Assembly: GCA_945859605.1 (NCBI GenBank)
Contig: OX243812.1
Coordinates: 45,912,846-45,976,845 of the forward strand
Source of the DNA: Lumbricus rubellus
Lineage: Eukaryota > Annelida > Clitellata > Crassiclitellata > Lumbricidae
Direction: 5' to 3'
Length of the DNA: 64,000 bases
Part shown: positions 23,620 through 34,451 of the stretch, in pieces
Position numbering within the stretch: position 1 is the first letter of the stretch
Layout: each line of letters opens with the position of its first letter
The notes under the pieces: model-generated
What the model was told of the DNA's origin: nothing
Seen by the model: only the letters and a program-made list of their open reading frames with translations
The model's database searches: none
Program-made: the position numbers and the translations under genes

Positions 23620-24687
23620 GGGGAGAGTTGCCTTGAATGGACCGTTGCCTTAATTGGACCGCAGCCATTTAACACCCTAGATGCATATTTTGCCTCGTTT
23701 TCAAATGTTGTAATCGTGCGCGATTGAATATTGATCATATCGGTGCAATCAGTTTTACGGAATTCTAAACATTTATTTAGTTGTGGTAAAAACTCTATTT
23801 CACGTAGTTTTGATCTAATTTTTGACCTACCTGACAACGAGTGTACACAATTTATGCAAGGCTTAAAAATTGCAGTCACGTTTGTTTTAATCATAGCTAG
23901 GTTTCATGTTTAAGCAACAATACTCGATTTTGCGCTAAGACTGACACCTGTTAAACTATAACGGTGTGAGTAGAAGTAGTCCGTGACTCCGTGTTGCCTG
24001 AAATGGACCACATAAAGTCTCCTTAATTGGGCCGATTATTTGAGTGTGGTCCATTTAAGGACACCAGTACTTGCAATGTTATTGGGTGTGGCCAACTTTA
24101 CACTGCTACATGAGGTGTGTTTCTCTGTGCGAACTGCGCGCAATTCTTCTCAAATAGATTCAACTGAGTACTAATGTAAGACTTCACAATCATTTATTCC
24201 ACTATAGTCTATATCTAGACTTGCACTGGTCACTGTGACAAAGTAGACTACTCTAATTAGTCTGCAGGCAGAGGTTATGCCACTCATGTATTTAATTGAT
24301 TTCAGCAAGGCCTACTCCAATTGTGTATAATATTGTTAACTGTATGACTAGACACTAAGTGCTTTAAAAGCGATTCCCATGCTTTTTGCGTAAGATTACC
24401 TTTTAAAAACGACTTTAAATGAATGTGTTCCATTCAGGGCAACTGGTCCAATCAAGGATACCATGCGGTCCATTCAAGGAAAGAGGTTGCCTTGATTGGA
24501 CTTTTTAGAGCTGTTGCTTTGTTTAGTTATTTCTCAAAAATTCACAAATATTTTCAATCCTTTCCTTATTAATTACATAGATGAATAATCAACCAAGCAT
24601 ATGGCACACTTTCCCTTTCGAAATTCAGTAGCATTTATGCAGCACACATAAGTTTGCCTTAAGTGGTCCATTCATAGCAACTCTCCC
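23620..24687. mobile_element. Nested TA-inserting element (TIR GGGGAGAGTTGC)
   Basis: 1068-bp element inserted at a TA within the right TIR of the mariner-like element; TA stands on both sides (23618-23619, 24688-24689). Ends are GGGGAGAGTTGCC and GCAACTCTCCCC. Subterminal and internal copies of a phrase like TTGCCTTGAATGGACC occur at about 23630, 23647, 23995, 24480 and, inverted, 24435, 24465 and 24660. No transposase is visible. The superfamily is unknown beyond TA targeting. Confidence 0.85.
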
Positions 24688-25172
24688 CTATCTCAAACGC
24701 TCACAAATTTGGCAAACTCACGAATATTACAAATCGGCTTTAGAATCTCGTGTATATCTGGCCACCGTTGTTGTGTGTAAAATTTCAGACAAATCCTACA
24801 AGTTTTGACCGAGTTATGGCACTTTATTTTGGGTTCTACTTTATCGTGGACACAGTGTATAATTAAGAAGCGGTTGCGGATTTGACACCATGCATCATGA
24901 TGCATGTAATCATGGGATGTGGTCTGCGCACACCACTCTCACCAGGCGGTGTAATTTAATTATGCCTGTGTAAAGTAGGTATAAGTTAAAAGCAAGTGGT
25001 AAGTGGAGTGATGCATTCGCCCCATTGTCAAGGACCCTGACATAAAATTATGTCCATCACATGCAGGCTGACTTCTATGGAATAAACGACATTCATTTTA
25101 CTTAGGCTAGGCCTACTTGGATCTGCATGAAGGAACAACAGAATCGCTATACAATGAGGTTTTCTAAGCATG

Positions 25173-25383
25173 CAAGGTCTTTTTTCAAACGTGCAGTCCT
25201 TAACAAAATGTGCAGTTCTAAATGGATTTGTGCAGTTGTATAGAAGCCTTTTGTGCAGCTGGAAAAAGTAAGAACAGGTCGTTGCCATCCGATTGAGAGT
25301 AATTTGCAATGGAAGATGGGAAGGAAAAGAAGAGATTGCCCAGTTCTAAAATAATACCTTTTTAAAAACGCTGATTATAAGTT
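25173..25383 (+). mobile_element. Copy 1 of a short dispersed element (GTGCAGTTCTAAA family)
   Basis: Shares with 58451-58648, in order: gtgcag near both ends, ggatttgtgc, a poly-A-like aaaaag, ccgattg.gagtaattt, atggaagatgg and cagttctaaa. Ends caaggtctttttt and aaaaacgctg resemble the CAGGGCTTTTTT end of copy 3 in mutated form. No clear target duplication. Confidence 0.65.
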
Positions 25384-26190
25384 TATAATATGCAATTTAT
25401 TTTGATTGCGGACTTTAGGCGAACGAGTGTTCAATAGATCCAGGAACTGAAAACTTACCTTCAAGCGATTCATTATGACCTATGATATCATCGGTTAGGA
25501 AACTCAGATAAACTTACCAAGCTGTCTCTATCCGGTGATGTTGCATCGTATAGCGGCAAATATTGTCGCCCGGAAGTGGTTTTGGTAAGCGTTGTTCGTT
25601 TTTAAAGCAGAATGCAGTAGGCAGAAAATATGTCTGCAGCACATGTGTGTTGCTTTTAGGCTCTCAGCAGTCGATTCACATTGATCTATTCATCCCACAG
25701 TCATGATATTTAGCCGGAATTGAACGCGTTTAAGTATACGGCTGGTGAAGATTTAAGCTAACACGTCGTCTCGTTTTTTCGACGGATTAACTATATCTTA
25801 CGAGACTGTTAGGCCACTTCTGTCTGACACCCATTGAGACCCTAAGTGCATAGTGCAAATGGCATAAATGTCATCCTAAATCACCGCGAATAATTTAGCA
25901 GTATGTGTCTATACTCACAGGTCAGCAATGCAAAAGTTGACGAACTGCATAACTCAGATAACATTTCGAAAACAAGATGTGTCACATTGGCAGCGCTCTT
26001 GTATGACGTAAGCATTGCGTTTCTTTACGTATTCCATCGTTATTATATAGCGCCCGTGAAATAATCAGACCGCATGACGCGTTTTTGCTACGGATAACGA
26101 TGTCGTCATTTGTTCGACTGTGGCGTTGTACGTGTTGCCATCTAAGTAGCCTACAACAGATATCCTGAAAGATCTCATGCATGTTACTCA

Positions 26191-26192
<2 letters not shown>

Positions 26193-26231
<39 letters not shown>
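26193..26231. repeat. (AT)n dinucleotide repeat
   Basis: Pure at repeat. Confidence 0.95.
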
Positions 26232-26235
<4 letters not shown>

Positions 26236-26482
26236 GGCTACACACATAAGCTTATATGTGTGTGTGTATATATACGTGTATAGTTGTAGCATTAGCGATG
26301 TGCTACTAGTGGCCTGTGCAACTGACGATCTGCAACCACCACCACTGGCTTCATTCTACATGGAAGCGATGCTTTTCAATTTACGTTAATGACTTCATCG
26401 ACTGCCTTATTTACTGGCGACTGGTGACCGACTGCTTTGTTGGTCGGCTGCAGATAGCTGCAAGGGACGGCAGCTGCAGCGG

Positions 26483-26555
26483 GCGGCGCTGGTGGCGGCG
26501 CTGGTGGCGGGCGGTGGCGGTGGTGGCGGTGATGGCGGTGGTGGCGGGGCAGCGT
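26483..26555. repeat. GGC/GGT-rich minisatellite
   Basis: Imperfect repeats of ggcggcgctggt and ggcggtggt. Any frame through it is simple-sequence and not counted as a gene. Confidence 0.85.
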
Positions 26556-26780
26556 GGGTATGTGGCGTCCCTGCTGTTGTCGCTCATCACGTTCCACTGC
26601 AGCAATCGTCAGTCGGTCGGTCGGTCGGTGGTCTGACCATCATCATCGCATGAGAGTAAAAAAGGGGCGGTGATGGCCTCGTCCTGCTCTCGGCTGCAGT
26701 TCGCTATATTTCGTCGGGTAAAAAGAGAGTGCATGGGAGGCGTGTCGAACACGATCAAAATCCGAGTTCTGTCGAGTGAA

Positions 26781-26840
<60 letters not shown>
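26781..26840. repeat. (CGA)n trinucleotide repeat
   Basis: About 20 uninterrupted cga units. All frames are open through it, so it would read as poly-Arg, poly-Asp, poly-Thr, poly-Val or poly-Ser; this is an artefact of the repeat. Confidence 0.95.
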
Positions 26841-26843
<3 letters not shown>

Positions 26844-27354
26844 TTCTTTGCTTCCCAGTTGCACAGCTTTGAATTCGTCCCTCTGGCATGCATCTGTCTC
26901 ATCGTGTATACGGCTTTCCTCAAACAACCTACACGCTTAGAAAGCAAGGCTTTAATGGACGCATCGCGTTAAGTTATGGCTGTGAAAGTTCAGGGAGAAC
27001 ACATCAAAGGACCCATTTGTAGATGCTAAACAGTGCACCGCCTTACAATACACATGCATGAATGCAGCTCAGGTCATATGTCGGATTCTCGGTAAACCTC
27101 GGGGTCTTCGCTGAATCTATAAATTCACATAAAAAAGTCGTCCTGCATAACGTGGTTCGACACAGCGAACGTTTCGCGTAAAACGCAACGCCAGCACCAT
27201 TCGCAATGAATAGTCAGGATTTGCTTCGTTTCAGATTCACTCACTGGGATCAAATGGCGACATTTTAGTGGTGACCGGATGCCTGGCCTCTGCAACCATG
27301 TATACGCGGGGGTTATGAGCAAGGCATACAGCCATATAAAAACAGTCTACTATA

Positions 27355-27356
<2 letters not shown>

Positions 27357-27393
<37 letters not shown>

Positions 27394-27410
27394 TATATAT
27401 ATATATATAT
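27357..27410. repeat. (AT)n dinucleotide repeat
   Basis: at repeat with one aatt interruption near 27390. Confidence 0.95.
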
Positions 27411-27530
27411 GGTAGAAAGAGCATATAGTTGCAAAGAAAGTGTAAACCAGTAAGCGCATTTATATCAACTTGTTTTATCGCCCACACCACGTGGGGAGAA
27501 TATACGAAAGGAAGTTGCTAACCTCCGGAC

Positions 27531-27720
27531 CTTTGTAAAGGAATCTTTAGAACTGCACAACCTCTTCTTTTACTTCAAATCTTCCATGGTAAATTATACT
27601 CTCAATCGGAGGAGAATTGCCTTTTTAACTAGTTTTAACTGCACATAAGTGATTCTACGACTGCACAAAACCATTTAGAACTGCACATCTTGTGTATAGA
27701 ACTGCAAGTTAGAAATGCCA
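27531..27720 (-). mobile_element. Copy 2 of the GTGCAGTTCTAAA dispersed element (inverted)
   Basis: The reverse complement of this segment follows copies 1 and 3: agttctaaatggttttgtgcagt, aaaaaggcaattctcc, ccgattgagagta, atggaagat, gttgtgcagttctaaag. The boundaries are approximate and no target duplication was found. Confidence 0.65.
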
Positions 27721-27999
27721 TTGACCGTGTCTCATTGTTATCGTAAGTGACTACCAATTATTTTCTTTCATCAATCATCTTGTTAACCTCTATCACGCTT
27801 CTATTTCGCCTGTATTGAAACGGCACAAAATGTATTAAATAAGTAACTAATTTTCGAATGATTTTGTCATGCTGAAGCTTTGCTAACAATTAAGCCTTTT
27901 CTATGAATTTTTAAATATTCTCTTTTTAATTAACTGACAAGTAGGCTACGCAGCATGCTCACGAGTCATTGTAAAGCGAATGATTACAGTTATGCTGCC

Positions 28000-28519
28000 T
28001 GTCACAAGTCTTTTCCCTCTTCTTCTCTACGTGTGACCTTCAGTCTCTTCGGAAGCTTCTTCGTATAAGTTCGTGGTAGCGTAGGCCTATACCTAGATAA
28101 CTGTTTCATTAGCTAAATGGCTAGGTTAAAGAATCTACAGTCTTTCACTGTTTTGTTAACCAACAACGACGACGTGTTTAACTCTTCTTATTATACTCCA
28201 AAATCCGATATAAAGTAAAACGATCAGCAACAACACAACAATGACTACACTTGCGTTATCATAACAACTACACGACTACTATCTTCATCAGTCTACTCTA
28301 TCGCAACTCAACAACAACTCTTACAGCCTATCTCAACGGCTCTCAACACGCAACTCTCCTTCTTCACTTCCACTCCCTTCTTGTACAATTAACGTACGCT
28401 CGTCTAGACGTCACGTGCTGTCCAGACAATCACCTGTGCAGACGCCGCGCGGCAATTTGCACCTGGCCTACTTACGTCGCTGTACGACAATCGGCGTGCA
28501 CTGATTAAATTAGCTGACA
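28000..28519 (-). repeat. 3' LTR of the Gmr1-like element
   Basis: 520 bp with terminal TGTCA...TGACA. It matches 34472-34991 except for one base (A at 28091 in tatacctag versus C in tatccctag, plus-strand reading). The CTGCC duplication is immediately to its left. Confidence 0.97.
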
Positions 28520-28520
28520 T

Positions 28521-28539
28521 TACCTCCTTCCTTTCTTTT
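28521..28539 (-). promoter_or_regulatory. Polypurine tract of the Gmr1-like element
   Basis: On the minus strand AAAAGAAAGGAAGGAGGTA ends one base before the 3' LTR. It is the expected primer site for plus-strand DNA synthesis. Confidence 0.8.
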
Positions 28540-28636
28540 GAAGAGAGCTAATTAATCTTAAAAATTAGCGAACGTATAATGCTTAAACTAAATACAAACA
28601 ATTCTTATACTAAATGCAATCACAAAATACCTTATA

Positions 28637-31600
28637 CTACAATCTCGATAAGCAGTCTGCTACTACATTCAACTTTCCTTTCTTATAGTTCAACAGAATG
28701 TCAAAATTTTGCAATGATAAAGACCATCTGACTAACTTAGCAGACTTCGACATTGACTCAGTCAAATAAACTAAAGGATTATGATCAGTGAACACATTAA
28801 TCTTGGAACCAATAATGATTTCTTTCAATTTGTTTAAAGCCCATATGATTGCATAGGCTTCCTTCTGAATCGTCGCCCATCTCCTCTGGGTATCTGTCAG
28901 CTTCTGGCTGATAAATGAAACGGGACGTTCTATCCCCTCATCGTCCACTTGTGACAGCACAGCCCCCACAGCAAAATCACTGCTATCACAGTACAAATTA
29001 AATGGTTTGCCAACCTCGAACATGTACAGAATAACATTCGATAAAACAATTTCTTTAAGAGAATCAAAAGATTTCTGGTGGTCCTGAGTCCAAATAATGT
29101 TCTCAGGTGTCTGCTTGCTAGTTAAATCTGTCAATGGTTTAGCAATCTCAGCAAAATTACAAATAAATTGTCTGTAGAAACCAAAGAATCCTAACATTTG
29201 CTTCACTTGCTTCTTCGTTTCAGGGTTTTTTAAATTAATCAAACTGTCAATCCTATCTGGATTCATCATCTTCTTCCCTGAACCAATGAGGTGACCGATG
29301 AATTTCACCTCACTCTTACCAAACACACATTTCTTCAAGTTCAAAGTTACATTATGCAGTCTTATTTGTTTCAAAAACAATTCTAAATGTTTCAAATGAA
29401 TGTTCCAATCATCAGAATGGACTGCAATGTCATCAACATAGGGTTCAGTAAATGCATCAATCGGTTGCAAAATCATGTTTATGGCTTTTACAAAAGTCCG
29501 TCCAGAGTTAATCATTCCAAAAGGGACACGTGTAAATTCGTACAGTCCATTATGGGTAACGAATGCGGTTTTCCATTGGTCGGATTTCTTCACCGGACAA
29601 GTCCAGTAAGCACTGCGACAGTCCAAGACGGAAATAAACTTGGATTTCCCGACTTTGCTCAGCACATCGTTGACGATCGGCATGGGGTATCGACAATTTT
29701 CAGTATATGAATTCACGTACCTGTAGTCGCACGCGAGTCTCAAGGATCCGTCCTTCTTCTTGACGATGACCAGCGGACTTGCCATTCTGCTCGACGACGG
29801 CTGAATGATGTTTGCTTTCAGCATCTCTTGTATTTGTTTGTCCACTTCTGCGCGGTATATCAACGGTATTCGATAAGCCGTGAACTCCTTCTCTCGAAAG
29901 TCTGGTCTCAGCACCACTTCGTGTTCTACCAATGTACATAATCCAGGTTTGTCCGAAAATCTGTCTGCATATCGGTTCAGTACATCCAGTAGCTGTTTCT
30001 GTTGCTCGCTCGTAAGATGTCCGATCTGTTCATAGTCCAATTGCAGCGATTTCTGTGTCGTCTCTGCATGGTCTTCTTTCAATGGTAGCTCTACCACTGA
30101 TCCGAATTCGTCGTCCTCTTCCACGATGAGACCACACGATAATGTTCTTGCGATGAACTTCCTCATTTTGTTGGCATGGACGATTCGTCGGCCGTTTTCA
30201 TTCATGTCCACCAGATACGAATACTTGGATCTTCTTTGTAGCACTGTACATGGACCATGCCATCGTGAGATCAATTTATTGGTTGACGTTGGATACAGGA
30301 CGATGACGTTTTCTCCTGGTTCGAATTCTTTATCCTTGGCCCTCTTGTTGTATTGACTGGCGTATTGTTTTTGCTTTTCCTCTGCACAATTCTCAGCAAA
30401 TATCAAAGCTTTCTCCATGTCTGCTCTTAAGTTCTTCAGGTACTTTGCTGGTTGTACTCCAATGTTTGGCGGTAGATTTATTTCTTTGGTCCAGCTTTCC
30501 TTTAAGATAGTTAATGGTCCTCTTGGCATTTTTCCATACACCAGCAGATATGGTGCCACTCCTGTCGTTGCGTTTGGAACTTCTCTCAATGCCCATACAG
30601 TAAACGGAATGATTTTATGCCACTGTCTTGGATTTTCCACAATGACATGATGTACCATCTTCTTGAACGTCTGATTCCATCTCTCGACTAATCCGGCTGC
30701 CTCTGGATGCCCTGGTGAATCGAATCGTGGACAGCATCCCATCAATTTCAAAAATTCCCTTGTAAGACTGGCTGTAAAATTCGTGCCTCTGTCGCTGGTG
30801 ATCACAGATGGCACCCCCACGTCAATGAATAGCTTCATCAAAGCTTCGCACACAGCCTTAGCAGTCAATGACTTCAGCAAAAAGATTGTCGGCCATCTTG
30901 TACATGAATCCACTATGCACAAGCAATACTTATGCCCAGCTGCTGACTTCGGTTCTATTGGGCCTACCACGTCCATAGTCATCCGTCGGAATGGCACATC
31001 TTCCCTTGGAATTGGTGTAATCGGCACTCGATCCATCACCAAACTTCGTGCCTTCAGCTGACACTTCTCACAGGACTTACAAAATTTCACCACGTCTCGA
31101 CGCATCTTTGGCCAGACAAAGGACAACTTGATTCTCTCTCGTGTCTTCTCTTCTCCCAAGTGTCCGCCAAATACTGACTCGTGAGCTAATTCCATTACTT
31201 GAATTCTTCTCTCTTTCGGTAACACCAACTGATACACAAGCTGATCCAGCATTTGATGCTTCTTATACAGCAATCCATTCACCACGATAAACTCTGATCC
31301 TTGGTCTTCAGCGATCCTCCACCACGATTTCAGTGACTCGTCATTTCTCTGCTGCTCCTCGAATTTCTTCGCATCTTCCAGCTGTCTTTCATCGTTCGAA
31401 TTCTCTGTGAACAAGTCCCTCATACTTGTCTCCAGTTCAGCGTCGCTTCCGGAATCTTCACTATCATTTCGTTCACATGCAGCCATCTCTTCTTCAGTTT
31501 CATTGTTCTCAGATGTTGTTCTTTCGTCATCTTGGATGCTGAGTTCATCTTCGCTTTCCGTGTCATCTTCTTGCGAACTTTCGTTTATCGTTTCATCTTC

Positions 31601-34117
31601 TCCGTCTTCGACTTCTGCTCTCCGACTTTGTGCTCTTGTAGTCACATTCGCTTGTAGCTCTCCTTGCAATATACTGATTGGTGGAACCTCTTTCAGTTCT
31701 GCAATTATCTCTGGATGTAGCAGGAACTTTTCTGGATTTTCTTTACACAGTTCTGCTGAAATGCTGGCACACACTAAAGTTAAATATGGCGCGATATTTA
31801 TTGTCCTGTCCTCTGTAGCTGCTCCTTCGTTACGACCGCTCATCCGCACTTCGATTTTCACCAACTTAGCTGGAATCGGCTCTCCAGCTACACATTGCAA
31901 ATGAACTCTGCCGATTTCTTCTACTGTCGTTCCTTTCAGTAGTTCCTCGTTGATTACTGGTATCTCGGTCCCCGAGTCAATCAACGCCTCGACTTGCACA
32001 GGCTGCCCATCAGTCCCACGTATCTCCACATTTACATGCTGCAACGATATCTTCTTTATGCGTTGACACTCCTCTTTACTTTTTGTTTCTCGACAACTTT
32101 CTGCAATGGAAGTAGTCTTTATCGCTTCTTTCAGTATGGTGAACTGCGGCGTACACTTCATCACTGACTTTACTTCTGTTTCTTGGTTGCATTGTTCTTC
32201 CCAACCAGGAGGTGCATTTATCACTTGTATCTGGTTTACTCGAAGATTTTCTGCACTTCTGCTAAAGTTCTTCCTCAGATTTGCCGCTCCTGGTGCTTGG
32301 CAATGTTTTATTAGGTGTTTATCAGAATTGCAATTGTGGCAACGCTTCTTGATAAAACTTCTTTGCTCCTTGTTCTCCCACTTGTTGTACGGCGTGTAAG
32401 ATGCATTACTTTCTGTTGGGCGTCCCAGCGGCGGAGTTCGATTGTAGGCTTGTCTGTCCCACGTTGACTGTTGTTTATCTTGCGACCACTGCTTTCCAGA
32501 ATAATCATCTTTCTTTGCATCATTACTCTTGGCTTGGCTTCCGGTGTCTTTGCTATCCTTGTTCCACTTGGGTTGCTTTGGACTATTGTCCCATGCTTCA
32601 AATTTCGGTTTGTCTTGGAACATCACACCAATCCGATTGTTTACATGTATATCTGCGAGATCTGCAACATTACTAGCTTCCAAGCATTCTGTGCCCTCTT
32701 TTGCTAAGACAAACTGCAGTGGACCTGGTGGTAAACATTCTTTCAGCTTATCCGCCACTAACAAATCAAACAGCTTCTCGTAGTCTTTGTCCACTCGTCT
32801 ACTCCGGACATAATAATTCAACAGGTTCTTCAGCCTAGCCGTGAACATCGTATACGTTTCTTCGGCTGTCTTCTTGGCATCTGCAAACCTTGACCTGTAC
32901 TCACGAGCTGTTAACTTGAATTCCTTCAACAAGTGCTCTTTCACTGCATCGTATTTATCTAAATTCTCAAATGACAATCGATTCAATACCGTTCGCGCTC
33001 TCGGGGTCATCAATGGCAACAACAATTTCACCCAATATTGCTTTTCCACAGCGAAGCTATTGAATGCATTTTCAACTGTTTCAAAATATAATGGCACTTC
33101 CATCATATCATACGGCATCTTCGGTAACACATGCTTCATTGCGTCACCTATCTTCTTAATCTTGGACACCATTGTCTCACTTTCTTTGAGTCTAATCTGT
33201 TCTGACACTTCTCGGCTCTTACGATCATCTTCGTCTCTCTTCTTCAGTCGATCTTGATCTTCGATTCTCCGCAGTTCTTCCTGTTCTATCTTCTGTTGTA
33301 ATAGTTCTAACTGCTTTCTGCGTTCTTTCTTTTCAATGGCCATTTCTTTAAGTTGAGCCTCCTTGATAGCAAGTTTCTTTTGTTCTAACTGCATCTGCTC
33401 TTCTCTTTCTCTTTCTGCTTTTTCCAAATTGTCTTTTCCGGCTTGAAATTCTTCCTGACGAATTTCTTCTGCTCTCTCCAGTTCTTGTAAACGCATCTTT
33501 TCTTTTTCTTCCTCGCGAGCCTTTTTGTCCTCAATCTGCTGCTTTCGTATTTCTTCATCGCTTTTTCTTGCTTTTTCGTACTCTATCATTAACTCCGTCC
33601 GTCTCCGTTCTGATTCATCACGATCGAGTCTCATTTGTTCTAGTTGTATCTGGAACTGCTGCCTCTGCATGTCTATCTCTTGTTGTCGCAATTCTTTCTC
33701 TTCTTGCTTACGTTCTTTCTCCTCTTGTCTGCGCTGTTCTTCTTTCTCTTTTTCTTCTTGTTTACGCTCTTTCTCCTCTTGTCTGCGCTGCTCTTCTTTC
33801 TCTTTTTCTTCTTGTTTACGCTCTTTCTCCTCTTGTTTACGCTGCTCCTCTTTCATTATCATGAATTGCAGCAACGCCTCCATAGACATCGGTGCCTCAG
33901 GCTTCTCCACTGGCTTCTCCGCAGCGCCTCCGACAGCACCTTCTTCTTCTTCTTCTTCTTTCTTAGCCCAAACCTCGGCTAAATTTCTCATCAATTCTTC
34001 CCTCGACATCTGTTCAACTTCTTCTGCGTCTACGCCTGCTTCAATTAATAATTTTACTAGTCTCTCCGAAGACATCTTCTTAATAGCCGCTTGCTTTTGC
34101 TCCGTAAGTTTCTCCAT
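28637..34117 (-). CDS. Gag-pol polyprotein, Gmr1-like (gag-PR-INT-RT-RH)
   Basis: 1826 residues in one frame, from ATG at 34117. Residues about 90-320: highly charged coiled coil with 19-residue repeats (EEQRRQEEKERKQEEKEK). About 330-490: capsid, with YRSRFADAKKT and LKECLPPGPLQFV, resembling the SCAN fold. About 590-606: one CCHC knuckle, CHNCNSDKHLIKHC. About 710: protease ALIDSGTEIPV with DSG. About 980-1020: integrase HHCC zinc finger. Integrase core with D at about 1047 (MDVVGP), D at about 1110 (TSDRGTNF) and E at about 1142 (GLVERWNQ). Reverse transcriptase about 1400-1600 with YVDD near 1560. RNase H about 1705-1826 with YCDSSD, KEAYA and FTDHNPL. All catalytic residues look present. 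Gag and pol share one frame, so no frameshift is needed. The stop is 117 bases before the 3' LTR. The gag and pol products would act in cytoplasmic particles and the integrase in the nucleus. Confidence 0.96.
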   Translation of the reverse strand: MEKLTEQKQAAIKKMSSERLVKLLIEAGVDAEEVEQMSREELMRNLAEVWAKKEEEEEEGAVGGAAEKPVEKPEAPMSMEALLQFMIMKEEQRKQEEKERKQEEKEKEEQRRQEEKERKQEEKEKEEQRRQEEKERKQEEKELRQQEIDMQRQQFQIQLEQMRLDRDESERRRTELMIEYEKARKSDEEIRKQQIEDKKAREEEKEKMRLQELERAEEIRQEEFQAGKDNLEKAEREREEQMQLEQKKLAIKEAQLKEMAIEKKERRKQLELLQQKIEQEELRRIEDQDRLKKRDEDDRKSREVSEQIRLKESETMVSKIKKIGDAMKHVLPKMPYDMMEVPLYFETVENAFNSFAVEKQYWVKLLLPLMTPRARTVLNRLSFENLDKYDAVKEHLLKEFKLTAREYRSRFADAKKTAEETYTMFTARLKNLLNYYVRSRRVDKDYEKLFDLLVADKLKECLPPGPLQFVLAKEGTECLEASNVADLADIHVNNRIGVMFQDKPKFEAWDNSPKQPKWNKDSKDTGSQAKSNDAKKDDYSGKQWSQDKQQSTWDRQAYNRTPPLGRPTESNASYTPYNKWENKEQRSFIKKRCHNCNSDKHLIKHCQAPGAANLRKNFSRSAENLRVNQIQVINAPPGWEEQCNQETEVKSVMKCTPQFTILKEAIKTTSIAESCRETKSKEECQRIKKISLQHVNVEIRGTDGQPVQVEALIDSGTEIPVINEELLKGTTVEEIGRVHLQCVAGEPIPAKLVKIEVRMSGRNEGAATEDRTINIAPYLTLVCASISAELCKENPEKFLLHPEIIAELKEVPPISILQGELQANVTTRAQSRRAEVEDGEDETINESSQEDDTESEDELSIQDDERTTSENNETEEEMAACERNDSEDSGSDAELETSMRDLFTENSNDERQLEDAKKFEEQQRNDESLKSWWRIAEDQGSEFIVVNGLLYKKHQMLDQLVYQLVLPKERRIQVMELAHESVFGGHLGEEKTRERIKLSFVWPKMRRDVVKFCKSCEKCQLKARSLVMDRVPITPIPREDVPFRRMTMDVVGPIEPKSAAGHKYCLCIVDSCTRWPTIFLLKSLTAKAVCEALMKLFIDVGVPSVITSDRGTNFTASLTREFLKLMGCCPRFDSPGHPEAAGLVERWNQTFKKMVHHVIVENPRQWHKIIPFTVWALREVPNATTGVAPYLLVYGKMPRGPLTILKESWTKEINLPPNIGVQPAKYLKNLRADMEKALIFAENCAEEKQKQYASQYNKRAKDKEFEPGENVIVLYPTSTNKLISRWHGPCTVLQRRSKYSYLVDMNENGRRIVHANKMRKFIARTLSCGLIVEEDDEFGSVVELPLKEDHAETTQKSLQLDYEQIGHLTSEQQKQLLDVLNRYADRFSDKPGLCTLVEHEVVLRPDFREKEFTAYRIPLIYRAEVDKQIQEMLKANIIQPSSSRMASPLVIVKKKDGSLRLACDYRYVNSYTENCRYPMPIVNDVLSKVGKSKFISVLDCRSAYWTCPVKKSDQWKTAFVTHNGLYEFTRVPFGMINSGRTFVKAINMILQPIDAFTEPYVDDIAVHSDDWNIHLKHLELFLKQIRLHNVTLNLKKCVFGKSEVKFIGHLIGSGKKMMNPDRIDSLINLKNPETKKQVKQMLGFFGFYRQFICNFAEIAKPLTDLTSKQTPENIIWTQDHQKSFDSLKEIVLSNVILYMFEVGKPFNLYCDSSDFAVGAVLSQVDDEGIERPVSFISQKLTDTQRRWATIQKEAYAIIWALNKLKEIIIGSKINVFTDHNPLVYLTESMSKSAKLVRWSLSLQNFDILLNYKKGKLNVVADCLSRL

Positions 34118-34390
34118 CTTACTTCTTTACTTTACAGATGCTCGATAAAATAGTAGGCTACTCTTCAAATGTTTGCAATTGACTGACTTCAATTCTTTAA
34201 GCAAACTTCAATAGACAAGCAAGTTTTTCTACCTTGTAGTCGTTGTGTTGTCGTTTCTCACTGACGTACGGATGCTCGATGTATCGTTGCTTCTCCCGTG
34301 TGCTCGGCTCCTCGATAAATTCACAGCGTCCGTTCCTCCACAACGTCTGTTGATTGAATAGAATCCCTCCGTTCGTAACTACGATCGTTC

Positions 34391-34450
34391 TCCTGCAACT
34401 TGGATCGTTATCCTGCAACTTGGATCGTTATCCTGCAACTTGGATCGTTA
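34391..34450 (-). repeat. Three exact 20-bp tandem repeats in the leader
   Basis: tcctgcaacttggatcgtta occurs three times head to tail, ending at the base next to the primer binding site. It lies in the untranslated leader between the 5' LTR and the gag start. Confidence 0.95.
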
Positions 34451-34451
34451 T

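Larger units (their letters stand above)
22782..24857. mobile_element. Mariner-like deletion element (TIR CACTGTGTCC), host of a nested insertion
   Basis: Starts CACTGTGTCCACGATAAAG and ends with its reverse complement, flanked by TA on both sides. The inverted repeat runs about 206 bp (22782-22987); the right copy is cut in two by another element (23620-24687). The interior keeps a frame beginning MVFSAEDKILIKELRE (23310), the start expected of one group of mariner-type transposases, but the DDE domain is missing. TA target duplication, TIR and the transposase start together support the Tc1/mariner superfamily. Confidence 0.85.
24860..27994. other. About 3.1 kb without a supported gene
   Basis: Contains two copies of a dispersed GTGCAGTTCTAAA-type element (listed separately) and four microsatellites. 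A long apparent frame over 26640-26970 is created by the trinucleotide repeat and is not taken as coding. Confidence 0.4.

Noticed and set aside
26643..26972. Open frames on both strands through the CGA repeat
   Set aside because: All frames are open across a pure trinucleotide repeat; they give homopolymeric residues and no recognisable domain.
28251..28508. An 85-residue frame repeated exactly at 34723-34980
   Set aside because: It lies within the LTRs and is identical in both only because the LTRs are; there is no evidence of coding.
33525..34148. A 207-residue plus-strand frame rich in Ser, Cys and Phe
   Set aside because: It is the antisense shadow of the charged coiled-coil region of the Gmr1-like gag.
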